Shown here piece after piece: positions 35,679-47,962 of a DNA stretch of 64,000 nt. Origin of the DNA: Eunapius fragilis (taxonomy: Eukaryota; Porifera; Demospongiae; Spongillida; Spongillidae); NCBI GenBank assembly GCA_963681505.1, contig OY811979.1, positions 6,204,910 to 6,268,909 on the forward strand. The letters run 5' to 3'. The position numbers and the translations under genes are program-made. The notes below the pieces were generated by a model. The model was given only the letters and a program-made list of their open reading frames with translations, was not told where the DNA came from and made no database searches. Within the stretch, counting starts at the first letter, position 1. Every line of letters starts with the position of its first letter.

Positions 35679-36295
35679 TGGGCGCGTGTTGTTGTCCTTG
35701 TGTTATGTATGTACGCTATTTGTGTCTGCGCGTAAGAAGTTACGTTGCTGACGGACAACAGCTACTGCTTGGCATGTCCGAGTTCATTAGATTATACTAC
35801 CTCATGCACTGTAAGGGTTAAGCCCATCTGTAGGCGCTTTCTCAACTATGGATTGTATATAGTAAGGGGGCGTCTCCAAACTATTTTGGAAAAGATAACG
35901 TCATTTTGTCAACCAAATAATTATTAAGATACAACTGGTTATAATATAACACGTATACACACACATAATGCATAAAACGAGCCGCTTGAGACATGACAAT
36001 GTGCATTTTCCAGGGGTCTCCTGTGTAAGAATACACAATGGTCAGCAAATGAATAGGTAAACAATTTAAGGCACAAATATACACACACTCAAGCACACAC
36101 ACACAATTGTACCTTGATCTCCTTCAGGTACCAGCAGAGATGAGGCCAACCAGCTCATTCGGTCCTCGCTCAACTGCTCGTGGTCATTGACCACGGGGCG
36201 GTTGGATTCGAAGTCTCAGCAGCGCACGTCGCGGGCGCCAATGGGGCTTCGTCAGCTGTTAGTGTATAGGGCTGTAGTCGACTGTAATCCAATAT

Positions 36296-36515
36296 AGCCA
36301 TGAGAGGAAACCTTGGTAGGGGGACTTGGTGGTTAGCCATGAGAGGATACCTAGTTAGGGGGACTTGGTGGTTAGCCATGAGAGGATACCTAGTTAGGGG
36401 GACTTGGTGGTTAGCCATGAGAGGATACCTAGGTAGGGGGACTTGGTGGTTAGCCATGAGAGGATACCTAGTTAGGGGGACTTGGTGGTTAGCCATGAGA
36501 GGATACGTAGGCATT
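36296..36515. repeat. 39-bp minisatellite, about six units
   Basis: Unit AGCCATGAGAGGATACCTAG plus TTAGGGGGACTTGGTGGTT. 39 is 13 codons, so frames stay open on both strands (MRGYLVRGTWWLA on plus). The ATGAGAGGA core resembles the 19-bp array at 17 kb. Confidence 0.95.
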
Positions 36516-36620
36516 ACTAACCACTGCAAAGTTAGTAGCCATGTTTCGATGTTGTGATAAGAGTTAGCTGGTGGTTCATATGTGTGTGCTGGGATGGTCC
36601 TCTCTTCTGTCTTTGTGTAG

Positions 36621-36824
36621 GTTTCAACTTTGGCCACAACCAACCAAGTCCTGAACATCACCAGTACACAAATCTACACCAATAATGCAACCATTGGCTG
36701 CTCATTCAACCAGCCCTTCTACTGTGTGGTGTGCTGTAATAATGATCGCTTTGTTCCTCCAGACTCATGCCTTTTTAGTGCATTTTTTCTATCACATGTG
36801 TATAACACGATAGTAAATTGTTAA
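36621..36824 (+). CDS. possible extracellular-domain exon
   Basis: After a TTTGTGTAG acceptor the frame reads VSTLATTNQVLNITSTQIYT, NNATIGCSFNQPFYCVVCC and so on to a stop at 36824. Cys-rich with two N-glycosylation sequons (NIT, NAT), as expected for a secreted or receptor ectodomain. No donor was identified and the domain type is not clear. Confidence 0.35.
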   Translation, partial: VSTLATTNQVLNITSTQIYTNNATIGCSFNQPFYCVVCCNNDRFVPPDSCLFSAFFLSHVYNTIVNC

Positions 36825-37030
36825 GGCCCATAACTGTCCACTGGAAAGGGTAGCCTAAATATCAATCCAAAACTGATGCTAATATCCATAGGTGGTACTG
36901 TTTTGGGGCACTTCAGAGCCAGACGGCAAATGCCCAACTTGTCCACATAACAAATTACACCTCGATGGCACTAAATAGAATTATTAAATTTCTATATTCG
37001 CATTTTGACAACACACCTTACACACTATTC

Positions 37031-37163
37031 TATGTATGTATGTATGTATGTATGTATGTATGTATGTATGTATGTATGTATGTATGTATGTATGTATGTA
37101 TGTATGTATGTATGTATGTATGTATGTATGTATGTATGTATGTATGTATGTATGTATGTGTGT
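37031..37163. repeat. (TATG)n microsatellite
   Basis: About 30 TATG units ending in GTGTGTGT. Confidence 0.98.
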
Positions 37164-37196
37164 GTGTGTCTCAACTAAACATCAGTGTAGTATAAC

Positions 37197-37390
37197 AATG
37201 GTGGTGGAAGTGGTGGTGGTGGTGATGGTGGTGGTGATGGTGGTTGTGATGGTGGTGGTGGTGATGGTGGTGGTGATGGTGGTAGTGGTGGTGGTGGTGA
37301 TGGTGGTAGTGGTGGTGATGATGGTAGTGGTGGTGGTGGTGATGATGGTGGTGGTGGTGGTGGTGTTGATGGTCTTGGTGGTGGCGGTAA
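37197..37390. repeat. GGT/GAT trinucleotide-rich tract
   Basis: Imperfect GGTGGTGAT repeats. The poly-His, poly-Pro and poly-Val frames are artefacts. Confidence 0.95.
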
Positions 37391-37744
37391 GCCATTTTCT
37401 GTTTCCATCACCTGTGGATGTGATCAGCTCATTTACCCATCCATAAATAACCCCACACCATAAAAATCATGTCAGCTATGCATACCTCATGTGGTCCAAC
37501 TTTAGCATATAGTGATTCAAAATCCATTTCATTGAAGATGATGTCAGGCTGAAAAATAGTTGAGTTGCATAATTATAAGTCATTGATTTGCAAGGCCTTA
37601 ACTGATATCAATTCAATGGCCCTTTGCATACATGTTCCATGGAAAAACCATAGCGATTATTAATTAACGATTATCGGCATTCTTTTGATGTCAGAGGGTC
37701 AGTACTTAGTATTGTAATATATCACCATCTGAACATCTATTGAC

Positions 37745-38130
37745 CACTTGGAGCGTAACAATTAAAACATTGGCAAATCTTTTGGCGAAGAGAAGATATT
37801 TTCAGAGCTGCAAGTTGATGAAGATGTTTTTCCCGACCCATACAGCATTGTGGAGGGTGCCATGGGTGGATGATGTAAACAAATGGCCAGATTTACAATT
37901 CGGCGATTTATATACGTACCTAGGCTACGACGGTAGGACGACCCGCGTAGGAACAACTGCGTTAGAGCAAAAACACGCCAACGCACACACCACACACGTA
38001 CGCATGCACGCATACATCATCCACCCATGCACCTCCACAATGCCGTATGGGTATGGAAACACATCTTCATCAGCAGCTTCTGAAAATGTCTTCTTTGTGC
38101 CAAATAATCCGTACCACTAATTCACCGGTG
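37745..38130. mobile_element. foldback element
   Basis: Arms 37790-37880 and 38015-38115 are inverted copies (ATTTTCAGAGCTGC, TTGATGAAGATGT, CCCATACxGCATTGTGGAGG, CATGGGTGGATGATGTA). The centre carries CACACACGTACGCATGCACG-like DNA. No coding function; the 126-codon frame across it is a by-product. Confidence 0.75.
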
Positions 38131-38392
38131 GTTTGGCCGCGCACGTGACGTTCAACGTTTATACGAAAGAGTATAATGTAGCAGCGAGTTCATACCATGA
38201 CAGATGTCACAGATGAATGATGGAATTTAACCATCACCACCACCCCCTTAACCATCACCACCACCAGCACCACCACCACAGCCACAACCACCACTGGAAT
38301 GACCACAGGTATCCAAGACAAAGTATTTTCTATATGTAAAAATAGAATACATACAATGATGTTCTCACTTCCTGATATCATATGATACTCAC

Positions 38393-38644
38393 CTACCACC
38401 AGCATGAAGGAAGCACTGTTGTTGCCCAGGATGTTACTGACAACACATGTGTAGTTGCCCTCATCCCCAGACCTTACATCGCTCAGTCTCAGATTGGAGG
38501 GAGTCACCAACAGTGAGCTGTTACCCAGAGGAGCTCCATCCTTCAACCACATGACCTCAGGGGGCGGGGCTCCACTTCCATTGCACACCACTTCCACCTG
38601 GCTACCCACCTGAACAGGATTGGCTGGTCCTTTGATCTCCACAC
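38393..38644 (-). CDS. immunoglobulin (I-set/C2) domain exon
   Basis: A 252-bp minus-strand exon lies between a CTTCCCAG acceptor and a G/GTGAGT donor. Both introns are phase 1, the usual arrangement for an Ig-domain exon. It encodes about 84 residues: VEIKGPANPVQVGSQVEVVC with the first Cys, the core Trp in VMWLKDGAPLG, then SGDEGNYTCVVSN, the conserved DxGxYxC motif with the second Cys. Sequons NSS and NNS suggest glycosylation. It must be one domain of a larger adhesion or receptor protein, whose other exons I could not assign. Confidence 0.9.
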
Positions 38645-38737
38645 CTGGGAAGGCTGAACACAGGGAGGTCTGTGTCATTGAACAGGATTAAAAGATTTAA
38701 CTTACTGCAGTAAACCTGTCTGTCACATCAATGCTAA

Positions 38738-39040
38738 ATGCACATGTTTTTCAAGAAGCGAGTGTGACAGCAGGTTCGGCTGCTTATGGCTGCCCAGATC
38801 CGCAAGCACAGGGTTAACGATGGAAGGTGCAGTGAACTAGGCTGGGTTTGTATTCCTCTTGTAGTGGAGACATATGGATGTTGGGGTACTGAGGCTATTC
38901 AGGCCCTATCAAGACTTGCCACACGTTTGTCCACCAGGCAGGGTCTCCCCAAGTCGCTAGTGTGTAATGAACTATTTGGTAGACTAAGTTTAGCCCTTGT
39001 GAGAGCAAACTCTCGAGCCATCCTATCCCGCTCCCTATAA
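38738..39040 (+). pseudogene. LINE ORF2 C-terminal fragment, copy 1
   Basis: Reads CSELGWVCIPLVVETYGCWG and later LFGRLSLALVRANSRAILSR before a stop. This is the conserved tail downstream of the reverse transcriptase in many invertebrate non-LTR elements. There is a frame break near 38785. Confidence 0.75.
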
Positions 39041-39122
39041 ACTGTGCATGTTGATGCTGTAGTTAGATTTTGTTTTGTGCATACTGTATCATATATCTGT
39101 TACTGTGTATTAAGAATAATAA

Positions 39123-39510
39123 TTGAGGCGAGGAAACATCAAGCTAATGATCCCAAATGTTCGGAACTTGGATGGGTATGTGTCCCCATGGTGGTAGAAT
39201 CGTATGGAGCTTGGGGCGATGAGGCCTCTTCTATCATTTCATCAATTGCCTCCAGACTCGCCATCTCTACATGCAAGTCCAAGTCAGTTGTGCTGAATGA
39301 CATTTATGGCCGGCTTAATGTCCATCTAGTTCGTGCCAATGCTACAGCCATCCTCTGTAGGATTATCCCACTGTCATAGAGCTAGATCCGTTTGTGTGTG
39401 TAATGTGTTTAATAATTGTATTTACATTATAAATAAAAAAAATAAAAAAATAAAAAATAAAAAAATAATTGTATGAATTTGTGGTATTAAAAAATAATAA
39501 TAATAATAAA
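39123..39510 (+). mobile_element. LINE 3' end, copy 2, with A-rich tail
   Basis: The 5'-truncated coding end (KCSELGWVCVPMVVESYGAW to LVRANATAILCRIIPLS, stop at 39379) is followed by about 50 bp of 3' UTR and an (A)nT-rich tail near 39430-39510. It is diverged from the adjacent copy 1, so these are two related elements or an old duplication. Confidence 0.8.
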
Positions 39511-39668
39511 ATGGAGTAACAAGCATACACAACTTCACATAATCGCAGAGCACAGTTACAAAAGCTTCTGAACCAACAACTCAGAGTCTGGATTCAGAGA
39601 AGAAGCAGTTGCGATACCAAGTATCCTTTCTAAAATAAGAAAAACTTTTTCACAACCCTTTGTGTATT

Positions 39669-42600
39669 TCATATTGTATATAAAAAGGTTGATACGAGAG
39701 CTGGTATGGATTCTGGCATTAGGACTTCAATGACTGTTCTTTCAGCTGTGATGTAGAGATGACCTTCGCAATCCACTAATGCAGGTTGTGTAGGTAAGGC
39801 TTCTTCACATATTTTCTATTGAAGGTTATAAATATTTTGTTAATAGCTAAGTATTGGTTTTATTTCAATACATATTTAATCTTAATAAATCCAATTTTAA
39901 ATAATGGTCATTTCAACCATTAACTACATTAATTGTCTTATAAGTGCACCATACCTCTTTGACTTTGCATACACATTTCCTGTACTTCAAAGAGTTGTCA
40001 TTATCACCTTTGTATACCAAGTAAATCAATGTTTGGAAAGCGTATAGATGTTCACAGTGCCGTTCTGTATACAAGAAGGGAAAAGATGATTATTTATGTA
40101 AGGCACATTCATGTGTGAGATAACCTTTGCCGCCCGGTATTTGCTCGGAGGCAGCCAAGTTAAAAATTTTCAAAACGCATTTTCTCCATCTTTCTATCAT
40201 CTCAAGTTTGTGTTCCATTAGTGTGTCCATTTCATGACATATCTGCAATGGAAATTCATTCAAACTGTATCATGCATTATAGATACCTCATCACACAAAC
40301 TTACACCTTCCATACTGGTGAGTACAGGATATGTTTGTATTACAGTTTTGACAGAAACACCTTCACTTTTTATCCAGTCTCTTCTGTTTTTGAAAGTCTG
40401 CTCCATGATGGTCAGAAGAGTGCTAATTTTTGGGTGTTTTCGTTGCATTTTTTTCTGCATAAATTTGATATGTCTATCTACTGAATGAATATCTTCAGTA
40501 GATGCATTTTCCCCATCGTAAGAATCTTTATCCTTTAATGCAGGCATGTTTTCTTTAAATTGAGTCTTGTAAGGAACTGAGTGTGGTAATCTTTTTATTT
40601 GCTGTAATATTCCAATAGAAAAATAGTCCTAGATATATAAATAAATAAATAAATCAATGATCATCACATACATAAATTGTAATAATAAACTTACACCATA
40701 TCCATAATTTGACAAAAATGGCCATTTTTCAAAGACTTGGCTGGATATTTTCCTTAAATCATCCATTGTGGGGTTAGGCTTTGTTTCAACCGTTTTCTTA
40801 GCAATTTCTCTCATCATGTTGAATCTTAGATACACGTTCATGTCCTGATTTTTAAGACCGGCCATGATGTCACTATCAAATTTACATGGTAGCTCAACTG
40901 CATCAGTTTCCTAGGAAAATATATATGCATGATTTGACCCCTCCAATGAGCCCATGCCTCAAAATTATAACAATAATCCACTAAAACACCAAATACTACC
41001 CGACATTGTATAGTAAACCCACATGGCATGTCTCTTGAATCATCAGAAGTGCAAGCACGTTTAAACCCCTAAGTAAGATATGAGTGATATTGCCACACAT
41101 TGTATGTTAAACTTACAGCATTCCCACAAGGCATGTCTCTTGTTTCCTCAGAAACATCAGTAGTGCAAGCACGTTTGAATCCCTAAGTGTAAGAGATATG
41201 AGTGTGCGGTGCTGAAGTTCATTTCCAATGCAGGGACCCATACGGTACAAGTAATAAAAACATTCTCTACACGAGAAGGTTGGTGGTACATAGGAATCAA
41301 AGGTGAGATGGTGGTGTAAAAAGCAAGGGAACAAGGCTTTTGATTGAAAAGGAAAAATGAAATAGACCTATATTAGCCGCATGTTGTCATATTTTAATGT
41401 GCGTGCTAATATAGGTCTATTTCATTTTTCCTTTTCAATCAAAAGCCTTGTTCCCTTGCTTTTTACACCACCATCTCACCTTTGATTCCTATATACCACC
41501 AACCTTCTCGTGTAGAGAATGTTTTTATTACTTGTTTCCTAAATTTTTCTGGTGCATTTGGTATTGTACTTAGTTCTTGAAACGCATAGAATAAGGTAGC
41601 ATAAACGTCAACTTGCGCGATCATGACAGGTTTATATTAGAATATGCAATTCTGTTGAGGTGTGTACCAAATATTACACTAGTCCCCAGACTATCTCCAT
41701 TGAGGAGCAAAGGATTGATAAAGGTTAAAAACGAAGCCATATAATACAAAGAATAAATGCACTCTAAGTAAACTGATCTCACGCTATAATCAGATAAACC
41801 ATGCACCACAATACATGACCAAATTGACGTAAGCAACTTTGGCGTTATACACACATTTCAAACAGCGCATATTACTGTAAAACGGAGAGACGCAGTATCT
41901 CTACCGCTGTAACTAAACTATTCCTTCCATTTTAGCGATATACCATATGCATGTCAGCCAATTGCCTGATCGGTTAGGCGTCTAACAGATACCTGAAGAT
42001 AACATGCGGACACATCCTGAAGCGATTGGTACACATGGCGTGCTTTACAAACGTTCCTGTCGTGAGTTATACTCTCCGGAAGGAAGAAGAAGAAGACGAC
42101 GACGAAGGAGAAATTTTAGGTGGGACTGGGTACGGACGATGGGGACGAGTATTTTTGTTCTCTAAAAGTACACCGTCTTATGACATATGTATAACGGAGA
42201 ACTGTTCTCCTTTTTGATATTGCTCGATTGCCACTAAAAGCGAAGTGACCCGACTCTTGGCTGTCCCGCTAGACGCGAGTGACGTTTTTTTAATGACATT
42301 CATGATACTGCAGGATTCCTATATGGAACCTACTCGCGTAGGTTCCGATTAACACATACCCACACCAAAGTATTTTTTTGAAATGTACTACTAAACGTGC
42401 ATGCAAAGTACCTCTTTATTCGCTCGTATGCTGCGTAGCAGTGTAAGTATAGGGCCTTCTTTTTCCAATGGCAATAAAGCACGAAGGGTGACAAAGCCAG
42501 AGTTGCCTTGAGTTTCAATAATTTCCAACATCGCCTTTCCATCAATCTCATCATAGATTAACGACCTTATAGATACGGGATTGGAAACGCTGTACATTGC

Positions 42601-45600
42601 ACGATTCTATCATCGTTTCACGTATGCATGACGTCATGTTTGATGTAGGAGGTGGAACACTCTCACGGCTGTTCCGTACGTGACAATAGGTTTTGAAATT
42701 AGATCGTAAGGATTGAATTACGGTATGTCCAAAAAAATGGTCGCCATAGAGCTCATTAACTGACACTTAACTTCGGAGATTGCCTGCACTTGGCCTTTGG
42801 TACCAATGCAAAACCCAATAAGGAATTTATGTTTAGTAAACATCTGAAATATTAAAGGACTATTTGCGCAATCGAATACAATTACGACTACGATGTACTT
42901 GTGGCCACGCATGCAGGCTCTTCTCAACATAACTAAAAATGCCATGAGTTCGATTTCATACTGTAAAAAATTGCTCTTATTAAATGAGCTGTAAAATGCT
43001 CAGAAGAAAGAGATAGGATCAGTGAATCTTTTGATGAATTCGGCTTCGTGCTACGCGCCTGCAACTAGGCGTAAGAACTCTTACAAAACCGTGAATAATT
43101 TACACACTGCGAGCAATCTACAGCCACAATGGAACCTAAGCACAAGTGTCAATTGGATTATTTGTGCTGGTTATGTGGTTGCAGGCCATCTAAACAAGCA
43201 ACAATTTCATAAGAGCTACTGTACATGTCAACCTTTGATATTGACACACAACAGGACAGTCCTGAGATCCAACACCCATGCAAGTTATTCACGTTCAAGT
43301 GATGAGTGATATGGATGATGAAACATGTAACAGTTGCGTCACGAAGCCAAACACTTTTACAAATGTTTGTTAGAGCCACATGACTGGTACAACCATGCCA
43401 TCAGTACCTGTAAGGTAGTGTGCAATAAAAAAAAACTTTCACAATTCAGTCCTTCCTCCTTCACCATAGAGTATGTTGTGTCCTCTTTTACGTGGCTCAA
43501 TGGTGCAAAACTGAAGCATGTGGCAGTACCACGGCCAGGCCAGTTGATATTGTACAACATATTAAGGGTATAGCACCACAAAAGTTGCATACAAAATTGC
43601 CATCTACACAGATGTAATCTGAAAATAATGAGTTAATGTGTCTAGGACAACCAATCCAATTCCCCTGCAACAAGTTTCTATGTGCCACATGCCTTCCATT
43701 TGACTGCTGCATTGTGTTATTCTACACCACCACACTGAACAGCAAGAATCTTCAAGAATAATTAGATAATCCTGCATGATGGGGTGGAGTGTTGCATGTC
43801 ATGTTCATGTGACAGAAGCCTCAAAGCTATCTAATATGTTGTACTGATGTAACCAGCCAAGAGAGGCAACTTGTCAGCAAGGTAGTGCAAAGGGTGTTTG
43901 ATGCTTCCAAGGAGAGCTTCATTCATATAAATTCTGCTGAAATTCTCCCAATGCCATTCACTGTATGACAGTACAGTACACAACACAAGTACCATACAAA
44001 AACTTGGTGTGTGCATACATGTTTATTTAAGTGGTTGTTTAGGTACTAAACTTGGTTTAATGTTTTGGTAAATGAGTAATACTCTACACCCCCTAGCCTC
44101 AAGCTTAAAGTCTCACCTCCATTTAGTCAACCCAATCGAATACACTCTGATCCCAAACATATATTGACACCTGATAAGGTTCCAGGTCAAAAAGGACGGT
44201 GGCAAGCTGTTTACAGCTAATTGCTAGCTGCATTGCATACTCATCCCGACTCCACAATGCAGTGGCTGTACTTTGTACATGTATTGCTGTGTTCTTGTTT
44301 ATACATCAATGGCAGGCGGCACCCTTCGGGTTTCTACCCCTGACCTAGCCACCATACCTCAACCAGTGTCATGGGGTGAGCTGAGTAAAGGGGACCAGCA
44401 TCACCTCTTGGTTCCAGTCAGGCTCAGGGCAAGGAGTCAGCACCCGTATGCACCCAACTAGATGGTTGTTGCCTGCCCCTTTTGGGCAAACAATCAACTC
44501 AAACATAATTGGAATAAAACCAAAAGCAAGCTATAGCACGGGGGAGCATTCAGACAGCATTAATGTAATTTTTGTGAGTTATTCCTAATAAGCCAGGCCA
44601 TCAAGTGAGGACCATGCACATGTTGGAATGGGAATCTACATATCACTGTGTTCTAATGGGGGAGCAAGGTGCTTAACCATGCATGCTAAATTCAATTCGT
44701 CAAAACGCACCTACACTGCATGGAATCAGAAATACTATTGCTTGGCTTAAAAACATTTTGCAAGACCATTACCTTAACATTTCATCACACATGTCAGCTG
44801 CAGTACCACCGCCTAATAAAAGAAGAAGGAATACATAACACTCTCATATCCACAGGAGGCGCGTCATTAGAGAACCCAAAATGGCGCTATATTTCAACCG
44901 ACTATAATGGACAGACGAAGCCGCGTAGCAACGTAAAAGCTACTTGAAACGCAAGATCAAACCCTTTACTTTGTTCAAGGCGTTTCCTATCGAAAAATAT
45001 AAGAGCAATTTTTAGAAAACATAAGCACCGTTGACCGCACCCGTTAATACCTCGTGAGCGTTTGGCCGTGTGGCACGTGTTCGCCAAGGTATCATTGCTA
45101 GACATTAGCACTGTCGGGTGGAGAAGTCCTTACTGCATATGTAGGTAGCGCTTTATGTGAAAAATCCGACGATATCTTCATGTACACAGGCCTCTCTTAA
45201 CCTATAGTTGTTGCTATGGAAGTAATGAGCCCTGTTGCTAGGTACTTAAAATTCATAGTGGGCGAGGACCTGTTGTCCAAATTTCAATGTAATGTAACAG
45301 CCGTGCTCTAGCTTTCTTCCTGGTTTCGAAACCGTCAGTGAAGTACATTGTCTAGTACACCTTTCGTATTTGCGCTTTGATGCTAGGCGACCTTGTCGAT
45401 ACATGACCTGCACGATACAACCATAAAAATATACATACGAGTGATACGACCAAGAAGAACGCGATCATTTATGTGCATAGTGGGCCGTATATCTTTAGAA
45501 CCAATATGTGTAGAAGACTTTAACATACACCACGCAACCCATCGACCTTTCTAGATTGGTAAAATACTAACCAAAAGCCATAGTTTTGCACCATGTCACA

Positions 45601-46235
45601 ACAACAGCCTGCGAGCTGCTGGAGGTTCAAAACGCGCAAATTTGAGTTTGAAGCTCTGAATCTCTTTTTGTGTAACAACTACAAGTTTGCAACGAACCCT
45701 ACGCAACACTACCATCTCTGCCTTTGCTGTGTAACGAGGTTTCAACGCTTAAAGCTATTCTGTGTCGCCACAGTAATCAGCGCAAAAATTTCACTTCCTA
45801 TTCGCATGACCTGACACAGCCGTTTAACCATCGTATAAAGCACAAGGTTTAAAATCCGAATCATTTGAACGTGCTTTCTGATTACACAAGTTTCCATACT
45901 ACTTTTTATATCGTCAACTGCTTTCTTGTACCTTTGCTGTCTCTGTTCAGGACAGTTTCTTCACCTCCCCTTGACAAGAGCCCGCGCTTTTTTAATTAGA
46001 TTCATGCGAAACGATGATGGAACATCCGTACGTAATACTAGCGTATATAGCGTTTCCAATCCCGTATCTATAAGGTCATTAATCTATGATCTCATGAACT
46101 ATTCATGCATAAACAATTGCGACCAAAATATTATAAGAATTGCCACTGTTTAAAAAATGATTTACCTTCAAAATCTTTGACATACTTTTCGTAACCGTTG
46201 AGTCTCAACCATTCGCTAACACCAGCAATATTCAT
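39669..46235 (-). CDS. SAM-domain protein gene (SAMD3-like family), multi-exon
   Basis: Exons by eye: 46166-46235 (start, MNIAGVSEWLRLNGYEKYVK, first SAM helices); 42412-42549 (EIDGKAMLEIIETQGNSGFV to LLRSIRANKE, remaining SAM helices); 41117-41182 (66 bp, FKRACTTDVSEETRDMPC); 40695-40910 (DMNVYLRFNMMREIAKKTVE, then FEKWPFLSNYGYG); 40305-40601 (QIKRLPHSVPYKTQFKENMP to YPVLTSMEG); 40125-40242 (ICHEMDTLMEHKLEMIERWR); 39955-40064 (RHCEHLYAFQTLIYLVYK); 39669-39802 (LPTQPALVDCEGHLYITAER to FLYTI, stop). Most internal boundaries are phase 0, several with GGT/GTAAGT. The layout (SAM, central domain, MxxTFxxRR segment, short C-terminal domain) matches uncharacterised SAMD3-like proteins; function unknown. 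The exon 1-2 join and the donor of the 39955 exon are uncertain (a phase-1 donor near 39994 is an alternative). Confidence 0.75.
41033..41080 (-). pseudogene. decayed duplicate of the 66-bp SAM-gene exon
   Basis: GFKRACTSDDSRDMPCG follows a TTACTTAG acceptor, clearly copied from the exon at 41117-41182, but about 9 bp are lost inside and the donor (GCT/GTAAGT) is deleted. It is therefore unlikely to be spliced. Confidence 0.7.
41247..41535. mobile_element. foldback MITE, family A copy 2 (near-perfect palindrome)
   Basis: 289 bp whose two halves are almost exact complements from ACAAGTAATAAAAACATTCT at the left to the matching right end, centred near 41390. Same ends as the copy at 5549-5795. 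It lies in an intron of the SAM-domain gene. Confidence 0.92.
42550..46165 (-). other. large intron 1 of the SAM-domain gene
   Basis: No exon is confidently visible. Family E copy 2 is at 44310-44500. Short frames at 42026 and 45593 (plus) look non-coding or unsupported. An inverted repeat pairs about 42550-42650 with about 45990-46092 (GCGTTTCCAATCCCGTATCT, ATAAGGTC). 41540-42400 likewise shows no gene. Confidence 0.5.
44310..44500 (+). repeat. dispersed repeat, family E copy 2
   Basis: Diverged partner of 11400-11700, sharing CACCCTTCGGGTTTCTACC and CCCCTTTTGGGCAAAC. Confidence 0.5.
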
Positions 46236-46857
46236 TTTCACGCCTTCGTACGATGTGCAATGCGTTCGTGATACGTCCGTAATTTCTACCGAAATACATG
46301 CCGTAATTCAATTTGACTATGATATTATTTTGTTCGAGACATTTTAATGGAATGCTAACTGAAACGACTGTCTAACCATAGGTAAGTAATGGGCTGTCCT
46401 TCTATAGCTCTGGCCTTTGACACTTTTACATAGGGGGGAATATTTATCACCAGTGTTATGTATGATAGTATATATGTATTTTGATGGATGTGTGTTTACA
46501 TGTCTGTAGACATACCCTAGCTAGCATGCTACATCACCAGTGGTTGCCGGGTAAATCATTATTACCCAGTCGGGATTTAACAACCAGAACGATCAATATG
46601 CCCAATGTGGGTCATATTGACAGCCAGTATGCGAAGTGTGCATTAAATGGGTAATTTAGCACCCAGTCCTTTTTGTACAGGCAGCACAATTTCCTAGATG
46701 CTTGTCTTCAACAAACCAGACAGCTTCTTTAGTGCACACCTTATATAACTCTAATATATTGAGAGGGCAGCTTTGAGATAGAGCTAGAGGACAGTGCCCT
46801 GCTATTAGTATCAAAATGTACTCATACACCTCTAGAACATCATGATGGACCAGTTCT

Positions 46858-46945
46858 AATTGCTAGAATCTGGAGGTGTGGGCTCTTCATATGCAGGTCT
46901 TTGTGTGTGTTTGATGCCATCTACGTAGGTAAGACGATGCATGAC
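46858..46945 (-). CDS. possible terminal exon, unrecognised gene
   Basis: After a strong CCTTCCCTACAG acceptor the minus strand reads VMHRLTYVDGIKHTQRPAYE and EPTPPDSSN before a stop, giving 29 plausible C-terminal residues. Upstream exons would lie in the repeat-rich 47-48.5 kb region or outside the window and were not found. Confidence 0.4.
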
Positions 46946-47249
46946 CTGTAGGGAAGGGTATAGCACAGTAAGCTGAGGAATGAGAGAATTCAAAGACAAC
47001 TTTAGGTGGGCATGTGGGGTGACATAGGATAGAGAAACTGAGCATGTGTGTACATGTGAACAAAACAGATAGTGAAAGATATAACACAATTCTCTCTCTA
47101 GCTCCCACACTCATTCTCCCTCCTCCTCCATCCTCCCTTCCTTCCCCTACTCCCTCCCTCCCTTTCTCTTCCCCTTCCCCTCTTCCTTTCGTCCTTCATT
47201 CCCTATTGCACTTATGCAGTATCTGATTGATCTTGTGCATATATTTTTA

Positions 47250-47580
47250 TGATTGTCTGTGTGTGTGTGGTGTGTGTGTGTCTATGCATGTAATGTGTGT
47301 CTATGCGTGTGGCATGTGTATGTGTGTGTGGTGTGTGTGGTGTATGTGTGTGTGTGGTGTATGTGTGTGTGGTGTGTTGTGTATGTGTGTGTGGTGTGGT
47401 GTGTATGTGTGTGTGTGGTGTATGCGTGTGCGGTATATATGCGTGTGTGGTGTATGTGTGTGTGGTGTATGTGTGTGTGGTGTATGTGTGTGTGGTGTAT
47501 GTGTGTGTGGTGTATGTGTGTGTGGTGTATGTGTGTGTGGTGTATGTGTGTGTGGTGTATGTGTGTGTGGTGTATGCTTC
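47250..47580. repeat. GTGTGTGTGGTGTAT minisatellite
   Basis: A GT-rich 15-bp unit, most regular from 47440 to 47575. The CVVYV and HTHTP frames are artefacts. A pyrimidine-rich stretch precedes it at 47100-47210. Confidence 0.97.
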
Positions 47581-47699
47581 ACAAACACACACACATTTAC
47601 ACACATGAGGCTTCTACAACTAAAACATATATTTAGCAGATTAACCCCTCCTTTCCATTTGCACACAGATCTTGGTGATATACACGCATACACATAAGC

Positions 47700-47852
47700 A
47701 CACAATACCTACTGCTATTTTATTTTGAAGCTCATATATGGAGGATGGAGGTCGACCTGTGTACACTGTGGGTAGATTGATTGAGAGAAGCAGTGCCTGG
47801 TTATACCAGTACATGTATGCTTCAAATTGAACCCACACTGACTTTGTGATAT

Positions 47853-47898
<46 letters not shown>

Positions 47899-47916
47899 AC
47901 GCACACACACACAGAC

Positions 47917-47962
<46 letters not shown>

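Noticed and set aside
37036-37446. long MYVCMYVC / poly-Val, poly-His and poly-Pro frames
   Set aside because: TATG and GGT repeat artefacts.
42026-42217. 63-codon acidic ORF (EEEEDDDEGE)
   Set aside because: No splice or homology support; it may be chance in intergenic or intron sequence.
47253-47697. Cys/Val-rich and His/Thr-rich proteins
   Set aside because: Direct translation of GT/CA minisatellites.
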